A DNA stretch of 64,000 bases, taken from NCBI GenBank assembly GCA_963693315.1, contig OY856187.1:114406437-114470436 (forward strand), read 5' to 3'. Below are positions 12,474 to 23,700 of this stretch, in pieces. Source of the DNA: Diogma glabrata. Lineage: Eukaryota; Arthropoda; Insecta; Diptera; Cylindrotomidae. The notes under the pieces were generated by a model. That model was not told the origin of the DNA. It saw nothing but the letters and a program-made list of their open reading frames with translations, and did not search any database. Numbering within the stretch: position 1 is the first letter of the stretch; every line of letters starts with the position of its first letter. The translations under genes and the position numbers were made by a program.

Positions 12474-13690
12474 TTATTTCATAGATAAATATTTCATTGT
12501 TAAATTTGTTATTGCTCCTAATTGCTCAGCCTTTGTCTTACATTTTGGAAAATTAAGAATGACATCATTGATAATTTCTATAATTTCTGACATTGTAAAT
12601 AATTCATCTGCATTATTTTCAATACAGTTATTATTAATGTTATTTGTTTTATTTGTATTAATTCTAGAATAACTTAACCTATTATTTGTATTGCTAAAAG
12701 TGTTTGATTGTGTAGGTAATTCTGTTGAAATTTGATTGTTTGTATGTGAAGTTCGGTTTAATGATGGAAAATCATTTTTATGTAATTCAAATCTTTGATG
12801 AGTTTTTTTTGCTAAAAAATTTATGCTTTGTTTTCCTTGGTGTTGATTGTTTGTTCGTCTTGAAATGTTATTTAATTGACGGTTGATGTTAATATTTTCT
12901 TTAATGAAGTTGAATTCAGCTAGCTTTGGACATTCTTCGGAAGTTGACAGATGAGTTTTGCCACAGTTTGCACACTTTATAATATCCGGGGTGGTACATG
13001 CTGATGATAGATGTGGTCCACTACATGTTGAACATTTGACTTGTCTAAAACAGTGTGATGTTCCATGTCCAAACATTTGACAACGTCGACATTGGGTTGG
13101 CCCGTTACGCTTGTTAACGTGAATGCTTATTTTAACAACAACATTATTTATCACTTTTATTTTATTTAGTTTATCCATAGAAAATTTACTTTTGAAAAAG
13201 CTTATGAGGAAAGCTTTATATCCGTCACAATTGTTTTTTGGTTTGAATGTAATGGGTTGAATTTTAATAAGCTCCGATTCCAGTATACCAAGTAAACAAA
13301 CAGATCTCCTTTAATATCTTCAATTTCCATATCAGATGGAAGTCCAGTAACAATAACTTTAATTGCTTTGTTTTCTTTAGAGTTGTATGTGAAATGCTCA
13401 ATATTTTTGCTTTGTAGATCTTGTTTTAATTCGTTATATGCCGTTCCATCAAATACTGTAATTTTATGACCTGTGGTCATAATTTTGATATTATATTTTA
13501 TTATTTTTAGATTTTTTAAAATATTGCTAATATTGTTATAGCTAATATTTGAAACAACAATTGGTGGAATTTGTATGCTATTCTTACTGTTATTATTTGG
13601 TTGGTTAGGGATGACTTCATTAGTATCTTCTTGATCGGATAGAGATTCATATCTGTTCGATGTAGGAATATTTGACTCAACAGCTTCCAT
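12474..13690 (-). pseudogene. LINE-2 ORF1, Gag-like nucleic-acid-binding protein with three CCHC knuckles
   Basis: The ATG at 13690 opens a 162-residue N-terminal frame with a serine/asparagine-rich start and a folded part (KVIVTGLPSDMEIEDIK near 111-127) resembling the RNA-binding domain of Jockey ORF1 proteins. It ends at 13202. The protein continues in another frame, listed from 13178, with MDKLNKIKVINN and then three zinc knuckles: C30-x2-C33-x4-H38-x4-C43, C49-x2-C52-x3-H56-x4-C61, C69-x2-C72-x3-H76-x6-C83. A frame change near 13200-13240 breaks the gene. The C-terminal third is asparagine/threonine-rich. ORF1 proteins coat LINE RNA and carry it to the nucleus or chromosome. Confidence 0.82.
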
Positions 13691-14210
13691 AGGATCTGCT
13701 TCCGTATAATTGGCTCGATTAATGTTGATTTGATTTGTATTTTGGCGTTTGCGCTCCCTTAGAGAACTAAGTTTATCCTCAACTCATTCTTACATTTCGT
13801 TTTATCGCACGATTCAAAGTGTTATTAGTAGAAGTTGATGCCAATTCAACATTGTGTTCTTCACCTCCAGGTTTAACCGTGGTTAGATATTTATTATTAT
13901 AGAAACTAAAACACTCACAAGAGATTAGAAGTTTCACAATTTATTAGGTTTCACTTTCACAAAAAAAGAAAAACAGACCGTTAATCTTTAAATAATTTTA
14001 TTTTATCGAAAAATTAAACAAAATTAAATTGATGCTTCACGTTCGGTGAATCAATTGTTTATGATGGTGACCAGTAATTACCAGTATTTAGTATTAAGGT
14101 AATAATAAGAATTAATTAATAATAATGTAACGACCAGTATTTAATATTTTATGTTGTTCCATTTTGGCCAAAAAAGATTTTTTTAGGTATTAAACGTGAA
14201 TTAAACTGCG

Positions 14211-14447
14211 CTACAGTTCATCTTCCAAATTGCTTTTTTCTACTAAATCGACTGAAATCTTATCCTTAGCTACATTTTCGTTGTAATCTGTGCTCAATGA
14301 TGTTGCAATGTGAGTAGTTGGATAACCTGTTTCACATCCCACGTCTGCTGCTGCTGATGTAACGTTAAATAATCTTATGGAGCTTCGACTTGGAACAGTA
14401 AATATGTTCGATGTATCATCAACAAAAGCAGAGTTTCCATTCTGCAA
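14211..14447 (-). pseudogene. Possible N-terminal or linker part of the hAT-1 transposase
   Basis: A 78-codon frame inside hAT-1 on the same strand as its dimerisation relic. The sequence is hydrophilic (SNIFTVPSRSSIRLFNV, then SVDLVEKSNLEDEL) and has no zinc-finger or catalytic motif I can name. Position and strand make a transposase linker plausible, nothing more. A neighbouring minus-strand frame at 14548-14751 is equally unassigned. Confidence 0.25.
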
Positions 14448-14890
14448 ATACTTAAATACTTAAAATGTTTCGGTTTTCATTGCCTTTATGCTATACAGTT
14501 ATTGAGACATTCGTCAACTCGCGAACTTATTGGTTTGCTTCGTTTTTCTAGCTCAGTACATCCTGAACAGCTACAAGTGCATTAGCTAATATTTCATGAT
14601 AGAGTGGAACAAGATTAAAGGTGCAAACATTGACTGAATAGAGCTTAACCCTTATCATCCCTAAGATATAAACCTTAACAAATATTTTCTCATTGCTATT
14701 GCCAGTGGTATTTGATCTCATTGCATATGACCAACAATAACAAAAATGCAAATCAACAAAACAGGATTCCGTGCTTTCATTGATTAATCACGGCAAATAT
14801 GACACTCCCGTAATCCCGGGATTTTCTTCCAATAATCCCGGGATTGTGGGATCATAAAAATGGATCGGGATCCCAGGATTGCAATCCCTA

Positions 14891-16340
14891 GGTACAACAA
14901 ATTCGTTTTGCAGTTTTTCAAGAAATTTTGCAATATGTGTTATTATGGTTTTCCATATTATTCACTGTTTGTGTGCTTTTGTCACTTTTGAATTAAAATG
15001 CAATATTTAAAAATATACTTTTTACTGATTATTTTTAAATTTATTTATAGTAATATAAACTTCCTTATAGTAACAATTTTATTTTTACTTTTTATTTTAA
15101 AGAATATCGATTTCGACTTACGTCATCCTCAGTTCTTAAATTATTATTGAATAATAATTTAAGAACTGAGGATGACGTAAGTCGTAATCGATATTCTTTA
15201 AAATAAAAAATAAAAATAAAATTGTTACTATAAGGAAGTTTTATAAATAAATTTAAAAATAAACAGTAAAAAGTATATTTTTTAAATATTGCATTTTAAA
15301 TTTTGCAAATTTTCAAAGAAAAATTTATGTTTCTCACTTTAATTATTATAAACCTCTAATTTCATATTTTAATTATGATAATAATTGAATTGACTTTGTA
15401 ATACATTATGCAAATATTGCTTTTTATTACACATGTTGTAAATTATATTATCAAGAAATGCTACTCTAAATTGCAAAATGACATATTTATTTTATATTTA
15501 ATCTTTTTAGTAATATACCTGCCACAGTAGCCAAAGAAATTTAATTCAACCGCGTGCAAATATTACACGCACTCATTTTTTTATTTAACAAAACAAATTT
15601 AATCAACAAAAATATTTTTATTTAAAAAATAAACTTTTTTAAAAAAATGGAATATTTCCACTCATAGAAAATTTGATACGACCACCTCGACATCTATAGC
15701 AATATAATACAACTGAAACTATCCAAACAGATTAAGATGTTTTGATCAAATCGCCTAAAATAATAAAAATACGATTTTTTCCAATTTTCTGAAAACGGTA
15801 TTTTTCACATCATAAAAAATTATGGGACCCTCTCGAAATCAACCCAAGAATACGATTTAAATCATCCAAATCGAACGAGCCGTTTTTGAGAAATCGGTCA
15901 ATATACTTAAAAAAAACCCACAATGAAACACAGAACCTCCTCTTTTTTGAAGTCGATTATATAACTAAAATAATTCAAAATATAAATTTAAAAAATAACG
16001 AAACTCAAAATCGACACATCCAACTCATATAACATTTAGTACGCGACTAAATAAAAAATATAATAACATTAACAAATGAATGACAATTGACACACACAAT
16101 ACACATAATCGAATTATATTGTATACTTGAAGAACATAATATTCGTTTGCCTTTTTACTTCATTGTTTGAATTTCTTCTTTATTTTTTTATATCGCACCT
16201 AAAGAAGTTTTACTTCAATAAAATAACGAAACTCAAAATCGATATATCCAACTCATATAACATTTAGTATGAGACTGAATAAAAAATATAATAACATTTA
16301 CAAATGAATGACAATTGAGTATTGACACAAATAAAATAAA
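14891..16340 (-). repeat. Composite repeat family B, copy 1, proximal part
   Basis: This region matches 58690-59735 in reverse, for example CTGCCACAGTAGCCAAAG (15518) against 59470, the ACCACCTCGACATCTATAGC block (15677), GAGGGTCCCATAA-type sequence (15827) and the ATCGCACCTAAAG end (16192). The part at about 15890-15960 resembles a repeat common in Lepidoptera (ACCGACTTCAAAAA followed by AGGTTCT). It contains a palindromic insertion (14934-15297). Its outer end is partly duplicated: 15985-16110 recurs at 16216-16335. Confidence 0.75.
14934..15297. mobile_element. Palindromic insertion with two arms of about 150 bp
   Basis: Flanked by AAATTTTGCAA on both sides (14923-14933, 15298-15308); the second B copy has this sequence once (reverse strand, about 59690). 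From 14995 to 15297 the DNA is a near-perfect inverted repeat centred at about 15149-15150: AAAATGCAATATTTAAAAA at the left outer end returns in reverse at the right, and AAGAACTGAGGATGACGTAA occurs in both arms next to the centre. A 60-bp asymmetric piece (14934-14993) precedes the left arm. This is a foldback or MITE-like element, with no coding capacity. Confidence 0.8.
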
Positions 16341-16400
16341 CTAAAAGGTATGCTATTGCGCATCAAAGAAAATAAACTAAAAGGTATGCTATTGCGCATC
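16333..16400 (+). repeat. Tandem duplication of a 32-bp unit
   Basis: Units at 16333-16364 and 16369-16400 are identical (AAAATAAACTAAAAGGTATG... to GCGCATC) with a 4-bp spacer. A reverse-oriented related segment (CATACCTTATAGTTTATTTT) lies at about 18529-18548, on the far side of family A copy 1. Confidence 0.8.
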
Positions 16401-16817
16401 TCATCACAAATAATTTAAAAATCATGATGTCACGCAATGAGTTCTAAATTGTAATACGCGCGAATATAACTAATAAATTTATATATCCTTATTTAAATAT
16501 AAATAACGTTATTTTGATTATTAAAAAAGGTTTTTATTTAAATATATGTAATTTAGTTTGGAGGTAATCTTGTCAAAACGTTTTAATGCCATCATCCAAA
16601 TTTATTGTCATAAGACAGTTTTTTATCAATAATTGAAGCTAAATTCGATGGAATTTACCGCTGGTACTTGGCGTAACATGATAAATAATTGGAAATAAAA
16701 TTCCTTGTTTATCATCTATTTAATTGTAAGCAGCGTACTTTACAATTACCAGACTGTTATTTGATTTAGCAGTGTCTGCCCTAGTTAAGGAAGCCCTCGT
16801 TTTAATTTATTATCATT

Positions 16818-18223
16818 TTACTTCGGTCTGAAAGACCTAAGTATTAAATTCATGAGCTCAAAGCTCAATTTTAACCCCCACTTTTTTTGGCATTTCTCGA
16901 CGATTTAGGACCTACTGATTCTAAAAAAGCAAAAAAAAAAAATGTGTGTCTGTCTGTCGCAACCGACGAAATCTAGAAAACCGCTGGACGGATTTCAAAA
17001 TTTTTTTTTTCTAAAAATAGGTTTACTCAATGGAAAGAGCCGAAAGGACGTTGTGTTTGATAACTGTACCGGAAGTGTGTCAAAAAAATCGTCAAGTGTG
17101 TCAAAACAAGGAAATTTGCATATTTTTTGCTTAAAAAACGTTCATTTTAAGTGATTACGAGTAGGAACATTGAATTTGGAGAAATCTTGATGGTCGGGAT
17201 TAGTATGTGAGACCAAAATCTAGATTATTGCATTATAAGATTGTCAAAAAAATGTTGTCAAGTGTGTCAAAAGAAAGATTTTTATTTATTTTTTTACCCA
17301 ATTTTTCGGAAAAAAAATAAAATTAATTGTTTGTTTGAAATGAAGTTTTATTATTATTATTGAGAATTATGGCATTATAAGTTTGTCAAAAAAATGTTGT
17401 CAGGTGTGTCAAAAGATTTTTATTTAGTTTTTTACCTAATTTTTGGAAAAAAAATAACATTGTTTGTTTGAAATGAAATTTTATTATGATTATTGAGAAT
17501 TATGGCATTATAACTTTGTCAAAAAATGTTGTCAAGTGTGTCAAAAGAAAGGTTTTTATTTATTTTTTACCCTATTTTTTTAGAAAAAAATAAAATTAAT
17601 AGTTCGTATAACATGATAATTTATTATTATTATAGAGAATTATGGCATTATAAGTTTGTCAAAAAATAATGTCAAGTGTGTCAAAAAATGATTTCATTTA
17701 ATTTTTTAGCCAATTTTTTGGGAAAAAAATATAGCTGTTTTTATGACGTAAATGTAATTTAAAATGAAATTGGACATGGACATTTTTGAATTTGTTATAG
17801 TTTTTGAAATATTTTTGGAATTTTGAAAAAGTTTGTATTTTTGATTTTGTAATAATTTTTGCAATATTTTTAGAATTTCGGCAAAAGTTTTAATTGTTGA
17901 TTTTGTAAGAATTTTTGGAATATTTTTAGAATTTTGAAAAATTTTAAATTTTTGATTTTATTATAATTTTTGGAATTTTGAAAAAGTTTGATTTTATTTA
18001 ATTTAACAATATTTTTGGAATTTTGATTATAATTTTCCGGTAACGTATTGATGTTTCGTGTTAGTTTTGTAATATATTTTTAAACAGAGATAAAAAATAC
18101 TTGTACTTTAATAAAGAGTTATGTTTGATATACATCGCTGCCCAAAACTAAAAACCATGTCCTCATAAAAGTTTTTTGCCGAAAACTATATCAAAATCCT
18201 TAACCCAGATCGAAGTCTTGATA
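16818..18223 (+). mobile_element. Tandem-repeat element family A, copy 1
   Basis: Starts at ACTTCGGTCTGAAAGACC, which can fold on itself (ACTTCGGTCT / AGACCTAAGT), and ends at CAGATCGAAGTCTTGATAT, so the two ends also carry an inverted ACTTCGGTCTG-type motif. Inside are a TGTCTGTCTGTC block, about four direct repeats of roughly 140 bp containing GTTGTCAAGTGTGTCAAAA (starts near 17241, 17384, 17517, 17656), then a second array of roughly 55-60 bp units (AATTTTTGATTTTGTAATAA type) from 17780 to 18040. Copies 2 (30503-32233, inverted) and 3 (45858-47601) share this order. No credible coding frame. The organisation recalls non-autonomous Helitron-like (DINE/INE-1 type) elements of flies, but the superfamily is unproven. 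Confidence 0.7.
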
Positions 18224-18547
18224 TTTTATAATTAAAATGTCTAAAAAATTCAAAAGTATTCTCATAAGAATAACCAGATTTTATATATCTCATTCTTATA
18301 CGAGTTTATATAATTTTCGCACATTTTTCCATTTACATATATCATATATTTCAAAAAATAAATTTATTTAAATTTTATCCTATATTTAAAACAAATTATT
18401 TTATTGGTAAAATAAAATAAAGTATGAATAATCGTTTACGACTTAAATTTTTCTGTTGAAACGAAAATTAATCAACTCACTACGTGACGTCATGCGCAGA
18501 AAAAATCAAAATAGAAATTTTAACAATCATACCTTATAGTTTATTTT

Positions 18548-18745
18548 CTTTGAATTGACACACACAATACACACAATCGAATTGTATCGCATACTTGCCG
18601 AACATAATATTCGTTTGCCTTTTTACTTCATTGTTGTTTGAATTTCTTCTTTATTTTATTTATTTATTTTTTTTTTCAAAATGTTACTTCCGTTCAAAAA
18701 CTTGACATATCGCGCCTAAAGAAGTTTTACTTCAAAAAAGTATTT
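18548..18745 (-). repeat. Outer-end piece of family B, third copy
   Basis: TTGACACACACAATACACAC to TATCGCGCCTAAAGAAG matches 16090-16215 and, in reverse, 58735-58900. It lies just beyond family A copy 1. Confidence 0.75.
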
Positions 18746-18749
18746 ATGG

Positions 18750-20490
18750 AATTTTCTCAACACTTTTATCGAAAAATTTTAATAGAACAAAAAAATTGTC
18801 AATCTCAAACGTTTTAGAAAATTAACTGACCTGACTCAAGTACCAGATGTACAAGCAAATATACAGAGCTTTTTCCTTAAACTTCAAATCGTTATATTGT
18901 TGTAAGTATTTGACAAATCACATACCGCCATGATAATTAGAAATCAGTAATTATATATTAAAATTTAGTGCAAAATAATAATAATGCAACTATATCAAAA
19001 CGACTTAAAGATAACACAAACCGACCTGGATTTGAAAGAAATAACGATTATTTAAAGTTTTCGAAATACAAATCAGCTGTCAAACTTCGGAAAAAACGAC
19101 TATGGAAAATTACCTAAACCAAAAGTTTATAAAAATATATCATTGACTGCATTAAGAGAAAAAAAATACAAGAATAAAAAAGAAGTTAGGTCGTGTGTCT
19201 CGGATAAGTTGTTTGAATACATTTTTTCAAGAATGACATAAATCGCATTAAATGTCGATGGTTCATGAATAAGATAGCGTTTCAACAATTGAACTTTTAT
19301 GGGGTGAACAGCTACGTAACACAACTTTAAAACACTCATTTATGATTTAATAAATAATAAAATAAAATTATATCTGTAATCATCTTCTTTAAATCGTTCA
19401 TAGTAAAAAATGGAACCAATTAACTGTATACGGAAGGCGATATAATAGTAAGTGAAAAACATGAATTTTTAAAAGAAGGTAAACTGGTAAAGTCTTATTA
19501 AATAGGATAATTGTGTGTAATATTATCCATGATGTGCTTATTAAAGAAACTTTCTGCAATCTGATGTGGTATATCTGGAGATGTTTAATAAAAGTTATAG
19601 TTAAAGAATATTGTTATTGTAGTAAATGATAGTTGTTGAGATAAATTGACTGATTGAATCAGTAGACCAATTGAACGGCAGAATTCATAACTATTTTTTA
19701 TTTCTTATACAATTATTACAATATATAATTTTTATATTTGGTTTTAAAATCAATGTGCTTAGAAGTGAAAATCAACAAAAGTTTACAAGAAAAATAGTAT
19801 CACATTTGTGTTTGCACCTTGCAAATTATACCAAAAATGTTCGCTCAGACGAACATTTTATTGAATTGAATCACTTTCACTTTCCTTCAGTTTGAGCACA
19901 AAATCCAAAAATTAAAACGAAACAAGGTGTTTATTTGCGAAAAACAGAGAAATTGTTGCAAACAATTGGCATCTGGTAGTGTTATTGGAAATAATGCTCC
20001 ATACAACAATCCAAATAACATAAACCTAGTTTTGTAAGGAGCACATTTTATAGCTAGGATTAAAACTGTTATGTAAAGAACGATCGAAGTTAGAGGCGGA
20101 GACTGACTCACACTAGAGACTGAAAAATGGACCAAATCATTGTTGTCAAAGGATCTGTGCCGAGAATCCATCTGACTAGTGACCCATGTAAATAGCTCAG
20201 TCCCAAGTAAAGCCACTTGGATGCCGGACAGCTTTCAAGTGCAATTAATCCAAGTAATTGGGGCTCTGATTTGATCGAAATTTTATTCGTGTTACTGGGT
20301 GGGTCCAAACATAACAAAATAAGAAAGGAGTAAAAAGAAGTTCCTGAATACTATTCTAAAAGATCGAAACGGGACGAGACCACTGAGAGTTATATTGCCA
20401 CAGGGAACGAATGTTGACTCAAATAAAAAAGTTCAGTAAGTGACAGGCGAGTCAGAGATTCTATTGCACTGCAGAACAACATGGCGAAGT
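18750..20490. other. Unassigned DNA
   Basis: Nothing recognisable. From about 19890 the base composition becomes less AT-rich, which in this window usually marks old transposon coding sequence. The overlapping minus-strand frames at 19887-20317 have no domain that I can name. Confidence 0.35.
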
Positions 20491-20492
20491 AG

Positions 20493-20720
20493 GCCAGGAA
20501 AATCAACGCCCAACCAATTGAGATGGATGCATACCACCAATATCAGGACACTAGCTATCCAGTTGAAGTAGAGACAATTTTGTTGGCAATTCTGAAAAAC
20601 GATTATCTCCAGGCCATGCAGAGTACAGATGAGCTTGAAATAGTTGAAAAGCGTTCGTGAACCAGTTAGCAAAAGGCAAGATTCACGATATTGGGCTTGG
20701 AGGTATTCACTTCAAACCAT
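20493..20720 (+). pseudogene. Probable BEL/Pao-type reverse transcriptase scrap
   Basis: The frame at 20493-20660 reads YPVEVETILLAILKNDYLQ followed by AMQSTDELEIVEK. In BEL/Pao elements the active site reads YP.A....L...YVDD(YL) followed by S.....E and then a GGF block; here LKNDYL occupies the YVDDYL position, and a shifted frame just after it (20652-20717) reads DIGLGGIHFK, which resembles the GGF.L(R/H) block. The frame break and lost aspartate make it inactive. The assignment rests on motif order only. Confidence 0.35.
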
Positions 20721-23700
20721 AGCTCGTCGCCGTATTATCAAAAGTTGATATCGCGGCACTCCACACGGTAACCGTGTTACTATTGAAAAATACTGACCAA
20801 AAAATCTCTAGGCCAGCTGAACCACAAAATTTTGGAATGCACATTAAGACATAAAAGTTATTTAGTAGTTCGGCTACAGGAACGAGCCTTCTTTTGATTT
20901 TAGGAATGGAAGAGCGTTCAAAATAAGTTATATTAGTGGCAGAAAATATCCTCAACTACCGGTTTGTCAAGGTCACCCTGGGTAAAAACGAGGATGAAGC
21001 AGCATAGTTGGTCCTTCAATAACAATTGAGGCAGCTATATGGAGGCAGTAGGGAACCAAATTTTGGCTCATTTGAACCATCCGTAGGGGCTTTGGCGCTC
21101 AAGCTGATACTAGTACCGTGGCATGACAAAATCCATGACCTTGGAAACAGCGTGGTTAAGGTTGTATTGGATAAAAATTCTCTTTTATCATCGGGTGTGA
21201 TGCACATAATTGAAAAAGACAATGCGTTAATCGATAGAGAAATATGTCACTAGTTGGTACATTTACAACAGCATTTTAATTTTGTTCCTGTACGGTGACT
21301 CTTTCATAGAGCAAAACGAACCTTAAACTGGGAAGACCAAACTAAGATGCGTACTGGGTATAACTATGAACATAAAAGGGCCAAAAGAAGTAGATTAAGA
21401 ATGGTCGGTAATAATATTTCTGCAGTGCGTGCTCGGCTAGACTGCATAAAACCCTGGCGAAAAACTGTGATAAAACCAAAAGTTCTGGATGGTATAGTTA
21501 ATTTATTTTTGATGGTTGTATAGTTAAGTAACATTCTTGAATTAAATTGAAGAGAACGGCCAATCAAGTTCGAGAAAAATGTTGTTGCACCTTCCTTAAT
21601 AGTTTATCTACTTCTTCATTACCTGCAAGGGTTTGTGTCAATAAAATAATCTACAAACCAAACCAAACAAAGCCAAACCGCAAAAGACACGTTTTTAACA
21701 ATTCTAGATTGTTATGGAAGAGCTTCTACATAAGATAATCGATAAATATAGTTTCAAAAAAGGATATTATTCATTGAATTTTGAATAAAACAACCAATAA
21801 CTCTAAAATATTTTTTACTGATCTTTAAAATCCATCAGCGTCTTACTCGTACCGATTCCAAAATTTAATCATATCTTTTCCATAAAATAATTAATTATTT
21901 AAAATTATATAAGTAAACATCTATAAATAAATATGTATATATATATTCGTATATTTAATCTCAACCAAACGTTAATGTTAACCTATTCTAGAATTCAGTT
22001 TCTTAGAAATTTCATAATTCCCAAACCGAAAATATGTCTTAGATGAAGATTTATTTCGAGATGAAATTAATTTTGGTATCTTAACATCCAGTTACGCCTT
22101 TTTGTTGGTTTTTCTCTATAAAAATAAAAAATGTTTATTAATTTTTTTCTATTAATAATTGTTTTTGTTTCAAAATATTTTAATTTAATTTTTAATTTCA
22201 AAATTTTGTTAATTTTGCAATGATTTATGTTTTTCTATTAAATATTTGGTTGTTTTTTTTGTGAGACTTCAGACTGGTTATGAGAAAGTTGCTCGTGCGA
22301 ATTAAGAATATAAAATAAGTTACAGAATACCTAATGGCTATGGTTCTAATCATCAATAATAAATATTTTAAGGTTTATGATTTAAAATAGTGATAAATTC
22401 ATTTATATTTAAAAATAAACAAATTCATAAAAATATCTATTGTACTTCACCTGTTAAGTTGCTGGTAATTATCTGAAGGCCCTGAAAATTGATAACTTTT
22501 CAATCAAGATCAAATTTCTGCTTTTTGTCAAACAACAAATACAGAGCTGAGACTGCCTTAAACCGATAATATCAATCTATAAGGTGTAAAATCATTTTTT
22601 TGGAAAAACAACCTCTCATCCTTGCGTTGATAGCGTTTGGTGGTTCTACTCTACAAATTCATTCCAAGAAAGCAATTTACACCTTCGTGAAATCATTTCT
22701 AACCGTCTGTTTTTTTATTATCAACGATTTTGTGTAGATTAGTTTTCAGTATAATTCTCCATTTTTGGAAGGACCAAGCATTTAAAGATTGCCCATCCAT
22801 TCTCAAATTTGTAGTTTTAGTTTAGAGAATTAACAGCTATTTTGCTGTCCAAGAAGATATAGCAATTCAATAGTCTTGTTCTGGATTTTCGTTCTAAAGA
22901 TGCCCTTTTACGATAGCCAACATTTTGTTTTGAAGACACAAGAGAATATGATTGTTAGTGTTACAGTTTTAGAACTACTCCCTTACTTGTCAAGCATTAC
23001 TCATAAGGTACGTGGTGAATTTGCAGTACCTTGCCAAGACGCATATTTAAACGTAGGGAGTAATTTGGTTAAGTTCTTTTCGAAACATACCAATGATGAT
23101 ATTAATTTTTGTGTGTACTTGAATGGTAGAGCTCAGGATAGATTTTTGCCTGGTTGTTTTTGAACAATATAAATGGAGTAAAAATAGCCCTTATTAGCAG
23201 TAGCAGGATCTGTTATTATGACTATTTAGTGTTTATACGTTCTAGTTTTTGTATACATTACAATTCTTTATTACAACTATGAAGCTGTACCCACTTGTTG
23301 CATGTTACATAAAAAGTTTTTACCTGCTATACAACCTATTATTACTTTGCTTCCAATTGTCTTCAGAGCATTCCTCCTCTAGATTTTCTAGCTTGTTTCC
23401 TGGAACATTTCATTCTCTGAAGGGTGGTAAATGAACACAAGCTATAGAACAGGAAAACTATACAGAAAGCATTATCTGAAAACTGCAATGGGTAAGATAA
23501 TATAGAATTCTACATTTAACAAAACTACTAGGGTTATCCCATCTACAACTACACAGCAATTACAATATGGTTCTTCCAATTCTCTGCAGTCCACTGGAAT
23601 AACATTAAAAACCATACAAAACATATGCTGGTGAAACGCAACTGGGTGTCATTCGATTACCCACAGAGACCCCGCGTACGGAGAATGTACCATGTGACCA

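Larger units (their letters stand above)
10043..14060 (-). mobile_element. LINE-2: Jockey-type non-LTR retrotransposon with both ORFs, internally deleted
   Basis: Read on the minus strand: a 5' untranslated region of about 370 bp, ORF1 (13690 to 12474), ORF2 (12471 to 10436), and a 3' untranslated region ending in a TTTGAA-type tail preceded by AATAAA. The flanks 10027-10042 and 14061-14076 match over 16 bp with one difference (ATGRTGGTGACCAGTA), a target duplication that fixes both ends. ORF1 and ORF2 are separated by two bases, typical of Jockey elements. Defects are a frame break in ORF1 near 13200, a deletion between endonuclease and reverse transcriptase near 11575, and an in-frame TGA at 10658. 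The T-run at 10238-10264 is therefore internal, not the tail. Confidence 0.85.
4468..14890 (-). mobile_element. hAT-1: 10.4 kb hAT-superfamily element with 8-bp target duplication, nested insertions
   Basis: The left end is TAAGGATTGTAATCCCG. The right end read in reverse is TAGGGATTGCAATCCTGG. The bases flanking both ends are GGTACAAC (4460-4467 and 14891-14898), an 8-bp target duplication as expected for hAT transposons. The undisrupted version of this target (GGTACAACAAATT) is present once, in reverse, at about 59722-59735. Subterminal regions carry repeated CCCGGGAT-type motifs (4487-4560 and 14810-14885), probable transposase-binding sites. A hAT dimerisation-domain relic lies at 9837-9950 on the minus strand and possible upstream coding sequence at 14211-14447. 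Most of the length is later insertions: hAT-2 (4925-9792) and LINE-2 (10043-14060). Without them the element is only about 1.5 kb and lacks a complete transposase, so it is non-autonomous. Confidence 0.88.

Noticed and set aside
16942..17154. Frame resembling 31900-32115 (opposite strand) at the peptide level, suggesting a conserved small protein
   Set aside because: Both lie at the same place in family A copies, so similarity follows from the DNA repeat. Copy 3 does not keep the frame, and the TGTCTGTC block explains the start.
16818..18223. Family A considered as a Tc1/mariner element because of inverted ACTTCGGTCTG ends
   Set aside because: The left motif is part of a local hairpin, there is no TA duplication, and copies 2 and 3 extend beyond the right motif.
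22876..23163. 95-codon frame with balanced composition
   Set aside because: I do not recognise any domain, no splice or promoter context could be defended, and no second copy is in the window.
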